This document shows, one piece after another, positions 33,011-41,682 of a stretch of DNA of 51,866 nt (its first letter is position 1; each line of letters starts with the position of its first letter). Under the pieces are notes generated by a model. The model ran no database searches, had not been told where the DNA came from, and worked only from the letters and a program-made list of their open reading frames with translations. Origin of the DNA: Bacteroidota bacterium. GTDB taxonomy: Bacteria; Bacteroidota; Bacteroidia; B-17B0; Aurantibacillaceae. A program made the position numbers and the translations under genes. The stretch lies in assembly GCA_021323535.1 (NCBI GenBank), contig JAJONO010000027.1, forward strand, positions 1 to 51,866, written 5' to 3'.

Positions 33011-36000
33011 CTAAACTTTGCTATAATGTTCAGCGGCTTTGAAAGAAAACCTGGAAACCAAAGGCATCCATTCGCTTAATTCACTGCATTTGACTTTTAC
33101 GAGTTCTTTAAAGATATCTTCACTCAATTCTTTTTTCTGGTCTGTTTTTGCCGCTAGTAAACCTGAAAGGGATTTGTCTTTATTGGATTCTTCAATCACC
33201 AGTTTAACAATGCTGGCGGCCAGGTTCGGTTTTCCTATAACAATAGCAAGATACCCAGCGATTTGCTGGTGGCGCGGAGAAAACTGTTCTGGAAGTATAA
33301 CATTAGGATGAGCCCTTATGATTCTGTAAACATTTATAAATCGCTGAATGGTTCTTGGAGTACTTCCTATTATTTCAGTAAGTTGTTCAATAAAGACAAT
33401 TTCTTCGTTTGTAATTTGCAGTTGTTTTGCGGGAATAGGTTTCTGGTCGAGAGTTTTTTCCTGTTTTACAAATTCCTCCTCTCCAGGTTTAACAACAATA
33501 ATCTTCGGATCATCGTTCTTTTCAGGCGAAACTACAAGAGGCTCAGAATGTTTTTTTTCCTGTTTAAGAACTGGTTTTTTTCCTTCTTCCTTTTTCTGTA
33601 CTATTTCATTGTTTTTCTGATCTTCTTTTAAGTAGAAGCTTAGTAATTTTTTAGCACTTTTTGCTTCAATAGGGAGCAAAGCAAATGGGATCTGAAATAT
33701 TTTTTCGAGATAATCGTAAGTACTGGCTGCAAAATGCTTGTTTTCTTCCGGTTTCGTGCCATCACTGAAAAGATCTTTGTATTTGAATTTAAGAGAGTGC
33801 GACACCCATCTCGGATCAACTCCTACGACAACGCCAAACAGTTCAAATGAAAGCAGCAGGTGAACAGCTTCCAGAACTTCTACAACGCGCATTTCGGGAC
33901 AACGGTCAAGATCATCGATATATAAAATAATTCGGTCTATTTTGAGTTCTTCCTTAATATCAGATCCATTGTTCGTATTTAATTTTGTGGCAATATCCTG
34001 TCTTCTTATTAAATTATTCAGTTCGTCAAAATCTTCTCTTACCCACGAAATTATACCAAGCTTGTTTTTGTATCTCGAATTGTTGTCTTTATTTTGAATA
34101 AACTCAGCTAATTTTTTTCCCGATTTTATGTCTCTAAGTTCAGTTTCTAATTTTGTAGCAATAGCGTCCTTTTCTGCTTTTTCTAAAGTGAGTGTCTTTT
34201 CTTTTTTGCTTGTAATTTCGAGTTCTGCTAGCAGCCTTTCTTCTTCAGGGCCTTTTATATTTCTGTTTGCTTCCCGTAATTGATCCCAATTGTCTGCAAT
34301 TTCTTTTAGTTTGTTGTAATATTTGTTCACGCGGGTAAAAACAGGCGTAAATGTTACTACAGCTGAAGTTAAAAAAGTTGTTATGGCGATAAGAGTTTTC
34401 TGAAGTGTTCCTACCTCCTGCTGAACCAATGAATAGAGGTAAGGAACGATAAATGTGGCTGATATAATAAAGCACCCGAATAGAATGAATAATGGCCCCC
34501 TCTGATTTATAATTTTAAAACCCGATTTCATTTTTTGTTCGGCTGTATTAAATTTTTCGAGATTGTCCCTAATCTCCTCAATAGAGTTCCCAAGTTTCAG
34601 ATCAAGATCTTTGTGAATAACATCTAAGTTTCCTTTAACATCTGAGTCTTTAAGTACAGCTGAAAAGAGATTTCTGATATGAGCAATGCTTAATCTTATT
34701 TTAGTTTCTTCTTTTTTTCTCTTTATTTCAAGAAGTTCACTGTCAATTTTCGATTTGGCCGTTTCTACTTTTTTTAACTCAACATCTACTTCTTTAATAT
34801 CTTCTTTAACAGAAGCGAGTTTTTTGTAGAAAGATTCGATATCTTCTTTATTTTCACCTTTTTTCAGGAAAAGACTTAACTCCGTAAATATTTTATTCAC
34901 CAGACTGGCCCACAGATTAGCATCCCTGAAATGCCAGGCGTTAAACTCAACGTGAACAATACGATCGCAATATTCATTACTGTTTTCCGGGTTTTTTATT
35001 TCGCCTATTTCCTTACGAATATGGTTCATGAAGTAGCTTTTTCCTGATCCCCAGTTTCCAAATAGCCCTATTGCAATGGGCGGAGTTGCATTCCTGAAAG
35101 CAAGTAATGATGCAAAAGCTTTGATATCATTAGTAACATTTAGCTGATCTTCTACTGAATGATTATTTGGAGAATGGTATCTATGTGATAAACGGCCGAA
35201 TTGTTGTGTGTTATCATTGTTTTCCTCCGCCTCATCATCTTCTAAGCTCTCCACATTATTCAATTTGCCGGTTAAAAAATCAGTAAGCTTTTCAAGGGTC
35301 ATGAAATACTTTTTTAGATACGCTAGTTCTTCATCGCTAAGCTGTCTGTTGCTCAGATAATCAGAAATAGCAAGACCCAATGCCCACATAAAGGATCCGA
35401 ATTCTAAAAGCGGTTGTTCTAAACCTATAGTTACCCGTTGATAGAAAGCAGTAAACTGATCGTAATTATTATATTCAACATCAAAAATAAACGCCGCAAT
35501 TTTATTCCAGTACTTGTAGTACGGAGGATATTTGTTTTGATTCTGGCAGTATTTAATTATTGAATAGAAATGTTTCAAATGGGGAAACAGACCGATTTTT
35601 GGATCTAAAACAGCCGACATAAATTCCTTATCAGTTCTTTTTGTTCCATATCCGGTTTTAAGGCCTGAAACGAATGAATCAAAATTTTCAGAAGCTTTAG
35701 CAATATTAAAAAAGGAAACAAGATCAACCTTATCTTTACTAAACCTGTTAACGTGATTGTTCACCCGGACAATGATATTAATACTAGCTCTGAAAGAATC
35801 AAGGTTTTGAATATCAGATTCGGTAAAAAGATATCCTGATTTTTTTAATTGAAAAAGCACCTGGTCAATTCTCTCTCGTGTAATAAGGTCCGTAATCAAG
35901 TTTAACTTTTCACGAATTTCACCGTACCAGACTAAATCTTCAGAACGCCTTATTTCATAATGTTCGGGATATATCTGAATAACATCACTGATCTTAAGTG

Positions 36001-36523
36001 CAAATTTAGCTCTTAATTCATTTCTGAATATTTCTCCGGTTGTAACTCTCTCCACTTCAATATAAGCCATGGCAATTTTTGTCAGCTCAGGAAATCTCTT
36101 GAAGCCAGTACCATCTGTTGCCATATAGATATTGCTGTTAATATCCATCGTTAATAATGTGAGAAGTTCCTGTAAGAGATTAATACTGGAAACATCATCG
36201 ATGTTATCAATACAATAACAATAAGTGGATCCTGTGGAACTGTTTTGACGCAGATCGATTAATATGTCCTTTAGCAGAGTTTTGGTTTTTTCAATCTTCC
36301 GAAGATCAATTTCTATTACAGTTTTTTTTTGTCTGTTAAATTCAGTAACAATGTGATTTAAAATCCTGCTTTTTCCAACGCCGTTTTTTCCAATCAGAAA
36401 CGCGCGTTGTGTCGTTGGTACCAACTCTTCAACTTTTAATTCCGATATAAATAACTTATCGGAATAATTACGAAAGCTGTCAGCAACTTTCAATCTGACT
36501 AAGGGATGAAATTGTTCGGCCAT
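33011..36523 (-). CDS. Giant tandem P-loop NTPase: N-terminal AAA plus KAP domain
   Basis: 1170 residues. First NTPase: Walker A GKNGVGKS (45-52) and a degenerate Walker B YCYCIDNIDD (101-110). About 180-430 is a helical region. Second NTPase, KAP-type: Walker A GNWGSGKS (489-496), KAP signature VHVEFNAWHF (523-532), Walker B ILYIDDLDRC (866-875), VVVGVDPRWV. Between the KAP Walker motifs lie coiled coils (565-615, 735-800) and two membrane helices (about 677-697 and 708-728), as in other KAP proteins. KAP NTPases are membrane-associated and several take part in phage defence. It is monocistronic here; the doubled architecture is unusual. Confidence 0.88.
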   Translation of the reverse strand: MAEQFHPLVRLKVADSFRNYSDKLFISELKVEELVPTTQRAFLIGKNGVGKSRILNHIVTEFNRQKKTVIEIDLRKIEKTKTLLKDILIDLRQNSSTGSTYCYCIDNIDDVSSINLLQELLTLLTMDINSNIYMATDGTGFKRFPELTKIAMAYIEVERVTTGEIFRNELRAKFALKISDVIQIYPEHYEIRRSEDLVWYGEIREKLNLITDLITRERIDQVLFQLKKSGYLFTESDIQNLDSFRASINIIVRVNNHVNRFSKDKVDLVSFFNIAKASENFDSFVSGLKTGYGTKRTDKEFMSAVLDPKIGLFPHLKHFYSIIKYCQNQNKYPPYYKYWNKIAAFIFDVEYNNYDQFTAFYQRVTIGLEQPLLEFGSFMWALGLAISDYLSNRQLSDEELAYLKKYFMTLEKLTDFLTGKLNNVESLEDDEAEENNDNTQQFGRLSHRYHSPNNHSVEDQLNVTNDIKAFASLLAFRNATPPIAIGLFGNWGSGKSYFMNHIRKEIGEIKNPENSNEYCDRIVHVEFNAWHFRDANLWASLVNKIFTELSLFLKKGENKEDIESFYKKLASVKEDIKEVDVELKKVETAKSKIDSELLEIKRKKEETKIRLSIAHIRNLFSAVLKDSDVKGNLDVIHKDLDLKLGNSIEEIRDNLEKFNTAEQKMKSGFKIINQRGPLFILFGCFIISATFIVPYLYSLVQQEVGTLQKTLIAITTFLTSAVVTFTPVFTRVNKYYNKLKEIADNWDQLREANRNIKGPEEERLLAELEITSKKEKTLTLEKAEKDAIATKLETELRDIKSGKKLAEFIQNKDNNSRYKNKLGIISWVREDFDELNNLIRRQDIATKLNTNNGSDIKEELKIDRIILYIDDLDRCPEMRVVEVLEAVHLLLSFELFGVVVGVDPRWVSHSLKFKYKDLFSDGTKPEENKHFAASTYDYLEKIFQIPFALLPIEAKSAKKLLSFYLKEDQKNNEIVQKKEEGKKPVLKQEKKHSEPLVVSPEKNDDPKIIVVKPGEEEFVKQEKTLDQKPIPAKQLQITNEEIVFIEQLTEIIGSTPRTIQRFINVYRIIRAHPNVILPEQFSPRHQQIAGYLAIVIGKPNLAASIVKLVIEESNKDKSLSGLLAAKTDQKKELSEDIFKELVKVKCSELSEWMPLVSRFSFKAAEHYSKV

Positions 36524-36765
36524 ATTACAGAATTAAATGCCTTATAAATATAATATTTTCTCATAACCGAAAAAGCTTTGTTTTAAACAGAATCTTACAT
36601 GAATCTTAATTAAACGGTCGTTTCCCAGATATTGTTTCAAACGTCATAGTTTTTAACCTCTCTTCACACTTGTCTCTTAATCAATCACCAGGTTTTAACT
36701 TTCAATAACAGTCGTTACCATGTTTTCCCCCGAATAGGGTGAAACATTTCCCTGCATCGTAACAG

Positions 36766-36773
36766 TACCTTTG
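36766..36773 (+). promoter_or_regulatory. -7 promoter box (TACCTTTG)
   Basis: Exact TAnnTTTG match 30 nt upstream of the ATG at 36804. The rest of the 280-nt divergent gap to the KAP gene shows no gene. Confidence 0.5.
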
Positions 36774-36803
36774 TGCTCCCAAATTATAACAAAACAAAAA
36801 ACC

Positions 36804-37151
36804 ATGAAAACAACATTGTTCTTATTCATCAGTAGTATTCTTTTAAGTTTAGGAGTACGCGCTAACAATAACGGTATTCGTCCATCAGAAGAAAATTCTA
36901 AAGGCGCAGTTAAAGATATCATTGTGCAGGAATGCAGCAAATGGGATTACAGCGCTCTCGATAAAAAAAGTTCGTCAGCCAAGGTAGCTTTCAGAGTTTC
37001 CCAAACAGGTGAAATCACTGTGGAGCAAATCTCAAGTAATGATAAAGAATTCAGAAATCTTATCGAAAACAATCTCCCTAAAGTAAAATTAAGTGAAGTG
37101 AATGTTTCGGGCGGACTTTTCTACATCGACCTTAAACATAAAACACTATAG
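36804..37151 (+). CDS. Small secreted protein, TonB-C-like
   Basis: 115 residues from the ATG at 36804 (MKTTLFLFISS). Signal peptide 1-19 or so (LSLGVRA). The mature part (AVKDIIVQECSKWDYSALDK; AKVAFRVSQTGEITVEQISS) resembles a minimal TonB C-terminal-like beta-alpha-beta domain as found in many Bacteroidota secreted proteins. Function unknown. It ends 5 nt from the convergent TPR gene. Confidence 0.7.
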   Translation: MKTTLFLFISSILLSLGVRANNNGIRPSEENSKGAVKDIIVQECSKWDYSALDKKSSSAKVAFRVSQTGEITVEQISSNDKEFRNLIENNLPKVKLSEVNVSGGLFYIDLKHKTL

Positions 37152-37156
37152 GAGGG

Positions 37157-38506
37157 TCATTGTTCTTTATCCTTCATCCTTTTTATATTCTTGTGGATGT
37201 AAGTTTCGGTAGTTAGCAACGAATGCTGTATCCTTCTGGCGTAATTAATGCTATCTATGATCTCCTTTTGCTTCTCGTCCACAAGATGTTTTTGCCTTTC
37301 AATGATTGTTTTCTGAAGTCGGGTTGTGCGTAGCGCCTTCAGGATTACCAATAGTGCAACGAACATAATAATAAGCCCTCCTATAACGATTGCAATGATT
37401 AGTTTTTGTTGTTTGCTCTTTGCGTGCGCCACTGCTTCTTTTTTTTCCTGTTCCGATTTAACAGTCGCCATTTTTTTGTCAAATTCATAGGTCATTTCGT
37501 GTTTCGTGATCTCGCGGTTTTTTTCCGCATTAAACAGCGAATCTTTTTCCTTCGTGTAGTTTTTGTAATGATCAATGGATTTTTTGAAATCGCCTTTTAC
37601 GTAATACATTTCACTTATAACCTGGTTAAATTGCATACTTTCTTCGGGAAGCCCCAGGCTATCGGCTAATTTAATAGCGCGTTGCAATACGTTTTCGGCA
37701 AGGGAATAATTTTTAGTTTCTGTATATACCAAACCAAGGTTACCGAGCCAGTTAACAACAAGACGGCTATCTTTCATCTCTTCCGATAATTTTAACGCGT
37801 CACCATAAAAATTCCTGGCTGCCTGGTAAAAAGAATCGCTTTTTGTTACATTCTTTTTAGCAAGGCTTGTGTATACCATAGCAATATAGCCCAGGGAATA
37901 TTTCATGTTTTCCTTATTATCCAGTTCTTTATCAAGAGCCAGAGCTTTCAGGTAAAAAGAAAGCGCTTTTTCGAATTTACGCCTACTGTAGTATACGTTC
38001 CCGATATTGCCGAAAGCCATCGAAATTCTGTCTTTGAGTTTAAGTTCTTCATACGCGTGGAGTGCCGTAAAATAATTTTTGAGCGCTTTATCTTCATCAC
38101 CCTGTTCATCGAATAAAGATCCGATACGTACATGGTTGTCGGCTATTCGCCGTGTGTCCTTCAACGATTCCGCAATTTTAAGTGATTCAAGATAAAGATT
38201 GAGTGCTTTTGGTTTTTCACCTCTGTCATTATAAGCGAGACCAAGATTTCCGTAAATGTCGCCTAACTCGGTTTTAAATCCTGCTTTTTTGCTGATCTCA
38301 ACGCCAAGCTCCCCGTAATAAATAGCGCTGTCGAGCATGCTTATCTTTTTATAATAAATACTGAGATCTTTTAAGTGGAAAGCTTTTTCTTTTTCTGTTT
38401 TGGCATTGCGTAAAAGAATTTTCGTAGAATCAATTTTCCTTGTTTGTGCGCTGAGGAAAGATGATAAAAGGAATAGAAAGAGGAGAAGGGGAAATCGAAT
38501 GGGCAT
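37157..38506 (-). CDS. TPR membrane protein lacking its SpoIIE phosphatase domain
   Basis: 449 residues from the ATG at 38506 (MPIRFPLLLF). Signal segment 1-20, about seven TPRs (AIYYGELGVEISKKAGFKTE; GDIYGNLGLAYNDRGEKPKA), a transmembrane helix near 365-388 (IIAIVIGGLIIMFVALLVIL), then the linker EIIDSINYARRIQHSLLTTE. In the homologous gene at 22926 this same linker leads into the SpoIIE phosphatase; here the protein stops about 25 residues later (RMKDKEQ). No phosphatase remnant is found before the convergent gene 5 nt away. So it is either a domain-loss derivative or a dominant regulator of full-length paralogues. Confidence 0.87.
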   Translation of the reverse strand: MPIRFPLLLFLFLLSSFLSAQTRKIDSTKILLRNAKTEKEKAFHLKDLSIYYKKISMLDSAIYYGELGVEISKKAGFKTELGDIYGNLGLAYNDRGEKPKALNLYLESLKIAESLKDTRRIADNHVRIGSLFDEQGDEDKALKNYFTALHAYEELKLKDRISMAFGNIGNVYYSRRKFEKALSFYLKALALDKELDNKENMKYSLGYIAMVYTSLAKKNVTKSDSFYQAARNFYGDALKLSEEMKDSRLVVNWLGNLGLVYTETKNYSLAENVLQRAIKLADSLGLPEESMQFNQVISEMYYVKGDFKKSIDHYKNYTKEKDSLFNAEKNREITKHEMTYEFDKKMATVKSEQEKKEAVAHAKSKQQKLIIAIVIGGLIIMFVALLVILKALRTTRLQKTIIERQKHLVDEKQKEIIDSINYARRIQHSLLTTETYIHKNIKRMKDKEQ

Positions 38507-38725
38507 AGGATAAAAATAAGAAAAATAATTAATGCCCGAAATTTTCTCCAGGCATTGCACATCTTGCTTAATATTTATCTATACTGACTAAGGCCGGCTT
38601 AACTGTCGGGCAATCTTTACCTGCAATTTGGCACCTCAAATGGATTAACAATTTTGACGTTGGAGTATAATAACATGTGGAATTCTTTACACATTAGTAA
38701 AAATTTTCTTTTTTATTGCGATCCT

Positions 38726-38760
38726 AACTTTAAAGGTGAAAAATGAATTAACTTTAAAGT
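38726..38760 (+). repeat. Direct repeat TAACTTTAAAG, two copies 24 bp apart
   Basis: 38726-38736 and 38750-38760 are identical. They sit 47-70 nt upstream of gene 38807 and each contains TAACTTTA, one base off a -7 box, so may be a promoter/operator. The rest of the 300-nt gap shows nothing. Confidence 0.4.
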
Positions 38761-38806
38761 AATTAAGTTTCCCCCTGATTTATTTATAAACCAAAAAGTT
38801 TAAGAA

Positions 38807-39790
38807 ATGAAACAGGAAAACATTATCAGCCACGGCGCTTACCTGAAGGAACTCACTTCAATTTTCGCGTCCAACACCAGAGAAAAAGCACATGAATTAA
38901 GCGAGTCTGTTCTGAAAGAAATGACTTCAGATCGCGCGTTTTTCGAAGCGGTGATCAGGTACAATCTTTCCGATCCTGATTTTATGAACTCAATGCGTAA
39001 CTATGAGCGGCTGCTCAGGTTTAAGGTTATTAAAACCGCCGACTTTAATCTTGTATTAAATGTTCTGCCTCCGTCCCGTAATCATGAAAGAATTTCGGTG
39101 AAAGGGATTTGCCATCATCGCGATCGCATTCTTACCACCATCAATGCTTTCGGACCAGGCTACGAATCGGTTCTGTTCAAGAAAGATTTTCATGTCAGCA
39201 GAATTAATCTGAGAGCTACTATGGAAATTGATAGAATTATTTCTCCCGAAAAGGAACAGATGAACAGAATTGATAGTTATACGCCTTATGCGGTGTTTTT
39301 CCCCGATTCAGTGACTGCAACCTATACACTGAACAGCACAAATAAAAAGAATAAGATGATTCTCAAAGATATTCCCGGCAATTTCGAATTCCTTGCCAAC
39401 ATGTTTGGAGTAACCGACGTTCCGGAAGTTTGTTTTTACGCGAAGGATCATCATATTTTTCTTTTAAAGCATAAATTGAAATATCCAATTGGACCCAACA
39501 GTACATTTTTGTCAAATATTTGTTGTTTTCTGAAGGACGTTAATTTTGAAGACCGCGATTTCCTGAAAAAAATAAAAGAAGATCCTCGTATTCTTCCTAA
39601 TGCAAAACTATGGATCGGAAAGTTGATTAAAAATGAATACGACGAATTTTCATATGAGGATGCTCATGTTATGATCGCTGAAGAGAATATGAAAAAATCT
39701 GAAATTCTATCAGCTATCAATAGTAATTATTGGAGGTTTGCTTCCGAATCGGGAATGCCAATCGTGAATAAATTCGAAGCGGGTTTCTGA
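38807..39790 (+). CDS. Hypothetical protein, possible cupin-like core
   Basis: 327 residues, soluble. N-terminal helical region 1-85, then a beta-rich middle with ERISVKGICHHRDRILTTIN and AFGPGYESVLFKKDFHVSRI (around 93-135), which loosely recalls cupin-type folds with His pairs. C-terminal part helical (AHVMIAEENMKKSEILSAIN). No family recognised. It has direct repeats upstream and its own transcript direction. The function is open; the His-rich middle hints at a metal site but this is weak. Confidence 0.6.
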   Translation: MKQENIISHGAYLKELTSIFASNTREKAHELSESVLKEMTSDRAFFEAVIRYNLSDPDFMNSMRNYERLLRFKVIKTADFNLVLNVLPPSRNHERISVKGICHHRDRILTTINAFGPGYESVLFKKDFHVSRINLRATMEIDRIISPEKEQMNRIDSYTPYAVFFPDSVTATYTLNSTNKKNKMILKDIPGNFEFLANMFGVTDVPEVCFYAKDHHIFLLKHKLKYPIGPNSTFLSNICCFLKDVNFEDRDFLKKIKEDPRILPNAKLWIGKLIKNEYDEFSYEDAHVMIAEENMKKSEILSAINSNYWRFASESGMPIVNKFEAGF

Positions 39791-39947
39791 TTTACTATAA
39801 TGGCGAAAAGCATCTTTTTATTGGTAAATAAAGAGTGTGGAAGCTTGTACTCATCAGGGAAAAAAACAATCACATTCCAAGTATTAGCTTAAGTTATTTA
39901 CAGGTATATTTTTTTGATTGGAAAGATAAATCCTTAATCCAATCGAA

Positions 39948-41600
39948 ATGAAACAAATCTTTACTCTTCTTTTCTGTTTTTTTTACGCCTTAAATATTTC
40001 TTCACAAACAACATGGGCCTGGGCCAAAAGCGCTGGCGGAGCACAAGATGACGGGGGAATCGCCTCATCTACAGATAACTCAGGGAACACCTACGTTACC
40101 GGGTATTTCGCGAGTACCACAATTGCTTTTGGAACAACTACACTCACCAATTCAAGTGCTGGTACTACGGATGTTTTTCTTGCAAAGTATGATACGAACG
40201 GAAATCCGCTCTGGGCAGTAAGTACCGGCAGTGCGGGCAGTGAATTCGCGACTTCCATAGCAACCGATGTTTCCGGAAACATTTATGTGGCGGGATATTT
40301 CACCAATTCTCCTTCAGGGTCAAGAGATGTTTTTCTCACGAAATTCAATGCTACAGGAACAATCATATGGACAAAAACGGCAGCCGGAACCATGGATGAT
40401 TTCGCAGCATCCATTACAACCGATGCCACTGGAAATATTTATATGACCGGTAATTTCGAAAGTTCAACGATGTTGTTTACTTCAATTACATTAACCAATA
40501 CAGGTGTTGCGGATATGTTTCTTGCAAAATACGATACCAACGGAAACATACTCTGGGCTCAAAATGCTTATGGAAATCATGCTGAGATCGGAAGTTCAGT
40601 AGCGATGGATGGAACTGGAAGCATTTATGTAACGGGTTATTTTTACAGTCCGTATTCTGTTTTCGGCCAGGACACGCTGGTCAACACCAGCGTAAGTTTT
40701 CCACCGGCGTTTGATCCCAATGGGATTGATATGTTTCTCGTAAAATATAATTCATCAGGAAATGTGATCTGGGCAAAAAGTATGGGAGGTTCTGAACATG
40801 AACAGGGAAAATCAGTAACCACCTTTGGGAATTTCGTATACGTGGGCGGAATTTTCTCCAGTAGCGTTGTTACTACAGGGTCAGTTACACTCACAAACAC
40901 AGGCACAAATGCTTTGTATGATATCTTCCTTATGAAATACGACTCGAATGGGAATCCCGTTTGGGGAAAAAGTGCCGGTGGAACTTATTGGGATTACTTA
41001 CACTATGCTAAAACAGATATTTTCGGAAATATTTTTGTAACGGGACAATTTGGCGCGCCTTCAATGAGTACAGGTACAAATACTCTGACGAATGTTGGCG
41101 ATTATGATATTTATCTTTTAAAATACGACGCGAATGGTTTTGTTATGACAGCGCTCGCGGTTGGCAGCCAGGCGCATGAAAATGGAATGTCTGTGACAAC
41201 CGATGCTATTGGAAATGCATATCTCACAGGGTACACAGCTGGAAGTACTCTAACCTTCGGAGCATCTACTATAAACGGGGCTGGAAATTTTGATATGTAT
41301 CTTGCAAAACTGGCAGGGCCTACCGCTGGTGTTGCTTCGTCCACTAAAGAAAAGGGCTCTTTTTCAATTCATCCAAATCCGTCCGCCGGATATTTTTCTA
41401 TAGACGTTTCCGAACTCAGTGGAAAGAATGTAACGCTCAGTGTTTTTAATATTACTGGAAAGAAGATTTTTGAAAAAACTGTTTCTTACAGCGAAACGGA
41501 TTATTTCCTTGACCTTTCTTCGGAAGGAGAAGGCGTTTATTTTGTGAAGGTGAATTCGGAGGGAGTTTCTAAAACAACGAAACTGGTATTGAAGAGATAG
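39948..41600 (+). CDS. T9SS-secreted SBBP-repeat beta-propeller protein
   Basis: 550 residues. Signal peptide 1-20 (NISSQ). About eight blades of the SBBP type: STDNSGNTYVTGYF, VFLAKYDTNGNPLWA, SITTDATGNIYMTGNF. T9SS sorting domain at the end (FSIHPNPSAGYFSI … GEGVYFVKVNSEG). Cell-surface or released protein of unknown function, paralogous in design to that at 20632 but with FGTTTLTN in place of the DFDPG turns. It is convergent to the protease gene, with a large inverted repeat between them. Confidence 0.9.
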   Translation: MKQIFTLLFCFFYALNISSQTTWAWAKSAGGAQDDGGIASSTDNSGNTYVTGYFASTTIAFGTTTLTNSSAGTTDVFLAKYDTNGNPLWAVSTGSAGSEFATSIATDVSGNIYVAGYFTNSPSGSRDVFLTKFNATGTIIWTKTAAGTMDDFAASITTDATGNIYMTGNFESSTMLFTSITLTNTGVADMFLAKYDTNGNILWAQNAYGNHAEIGSSVAMDGTGSIYVTGYFYSPYSVFGQDTLVNTSVSFPPAFDPNGIDMFLVKYNSSGNVIWAKSMGGSEHEQGKSVTTFGNFVYVGGIFSSSVVTTGSVTLTNTGTNALYDIFLMKYDSNGNPVWGKSAGGTYWDYLHYAKTDIFGNIFVTGQFGAPSMSTGTNTLTNVGDYDIYLLKYDANGFVMTALAVGSQAHENGMSVTTDAIGNAYLTGYTAGSTLTFGASTINGAGNFDMYLAKLAGPTAGVASSTKEKGSFSIHPNPSAGYFSIDVSELSGKNVTLSVFNITGKKIFEKTVSYSETDYFLDLSSEGEGVYFVKVNSEGVSKTTKLVLKR

Positions 41601-41679
41601 GGTTGTGTTCTGAGGGACTTTGCCAAAGTCTGCACGAATTTCCGCAATGTACTTTGGCAAAGTTCCCTGAGGCACAACC
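41600..41679. repeat. Long imperfect inverted repeat between convergent genes
   Basis: Arms of about 29 nt (41601-41629 and 41651-41679) match at the ends perfectly (ggttgtg and actttgccaaagt) with a few changes in the middle; loop 21 nt. Likely a bidirectional transcription barrier, or a palindromic mobile-type repeat. Confidence 0.7.
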
Positions 41680-41682
41680 TTC

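Noticed and set aside
32161..36523. KAP NTPase and metallophosphoesterase as one defence operon
   Set aside because: A full promoter and a terminator separate them, so co-transcription is unlikely; kept as separate observations.
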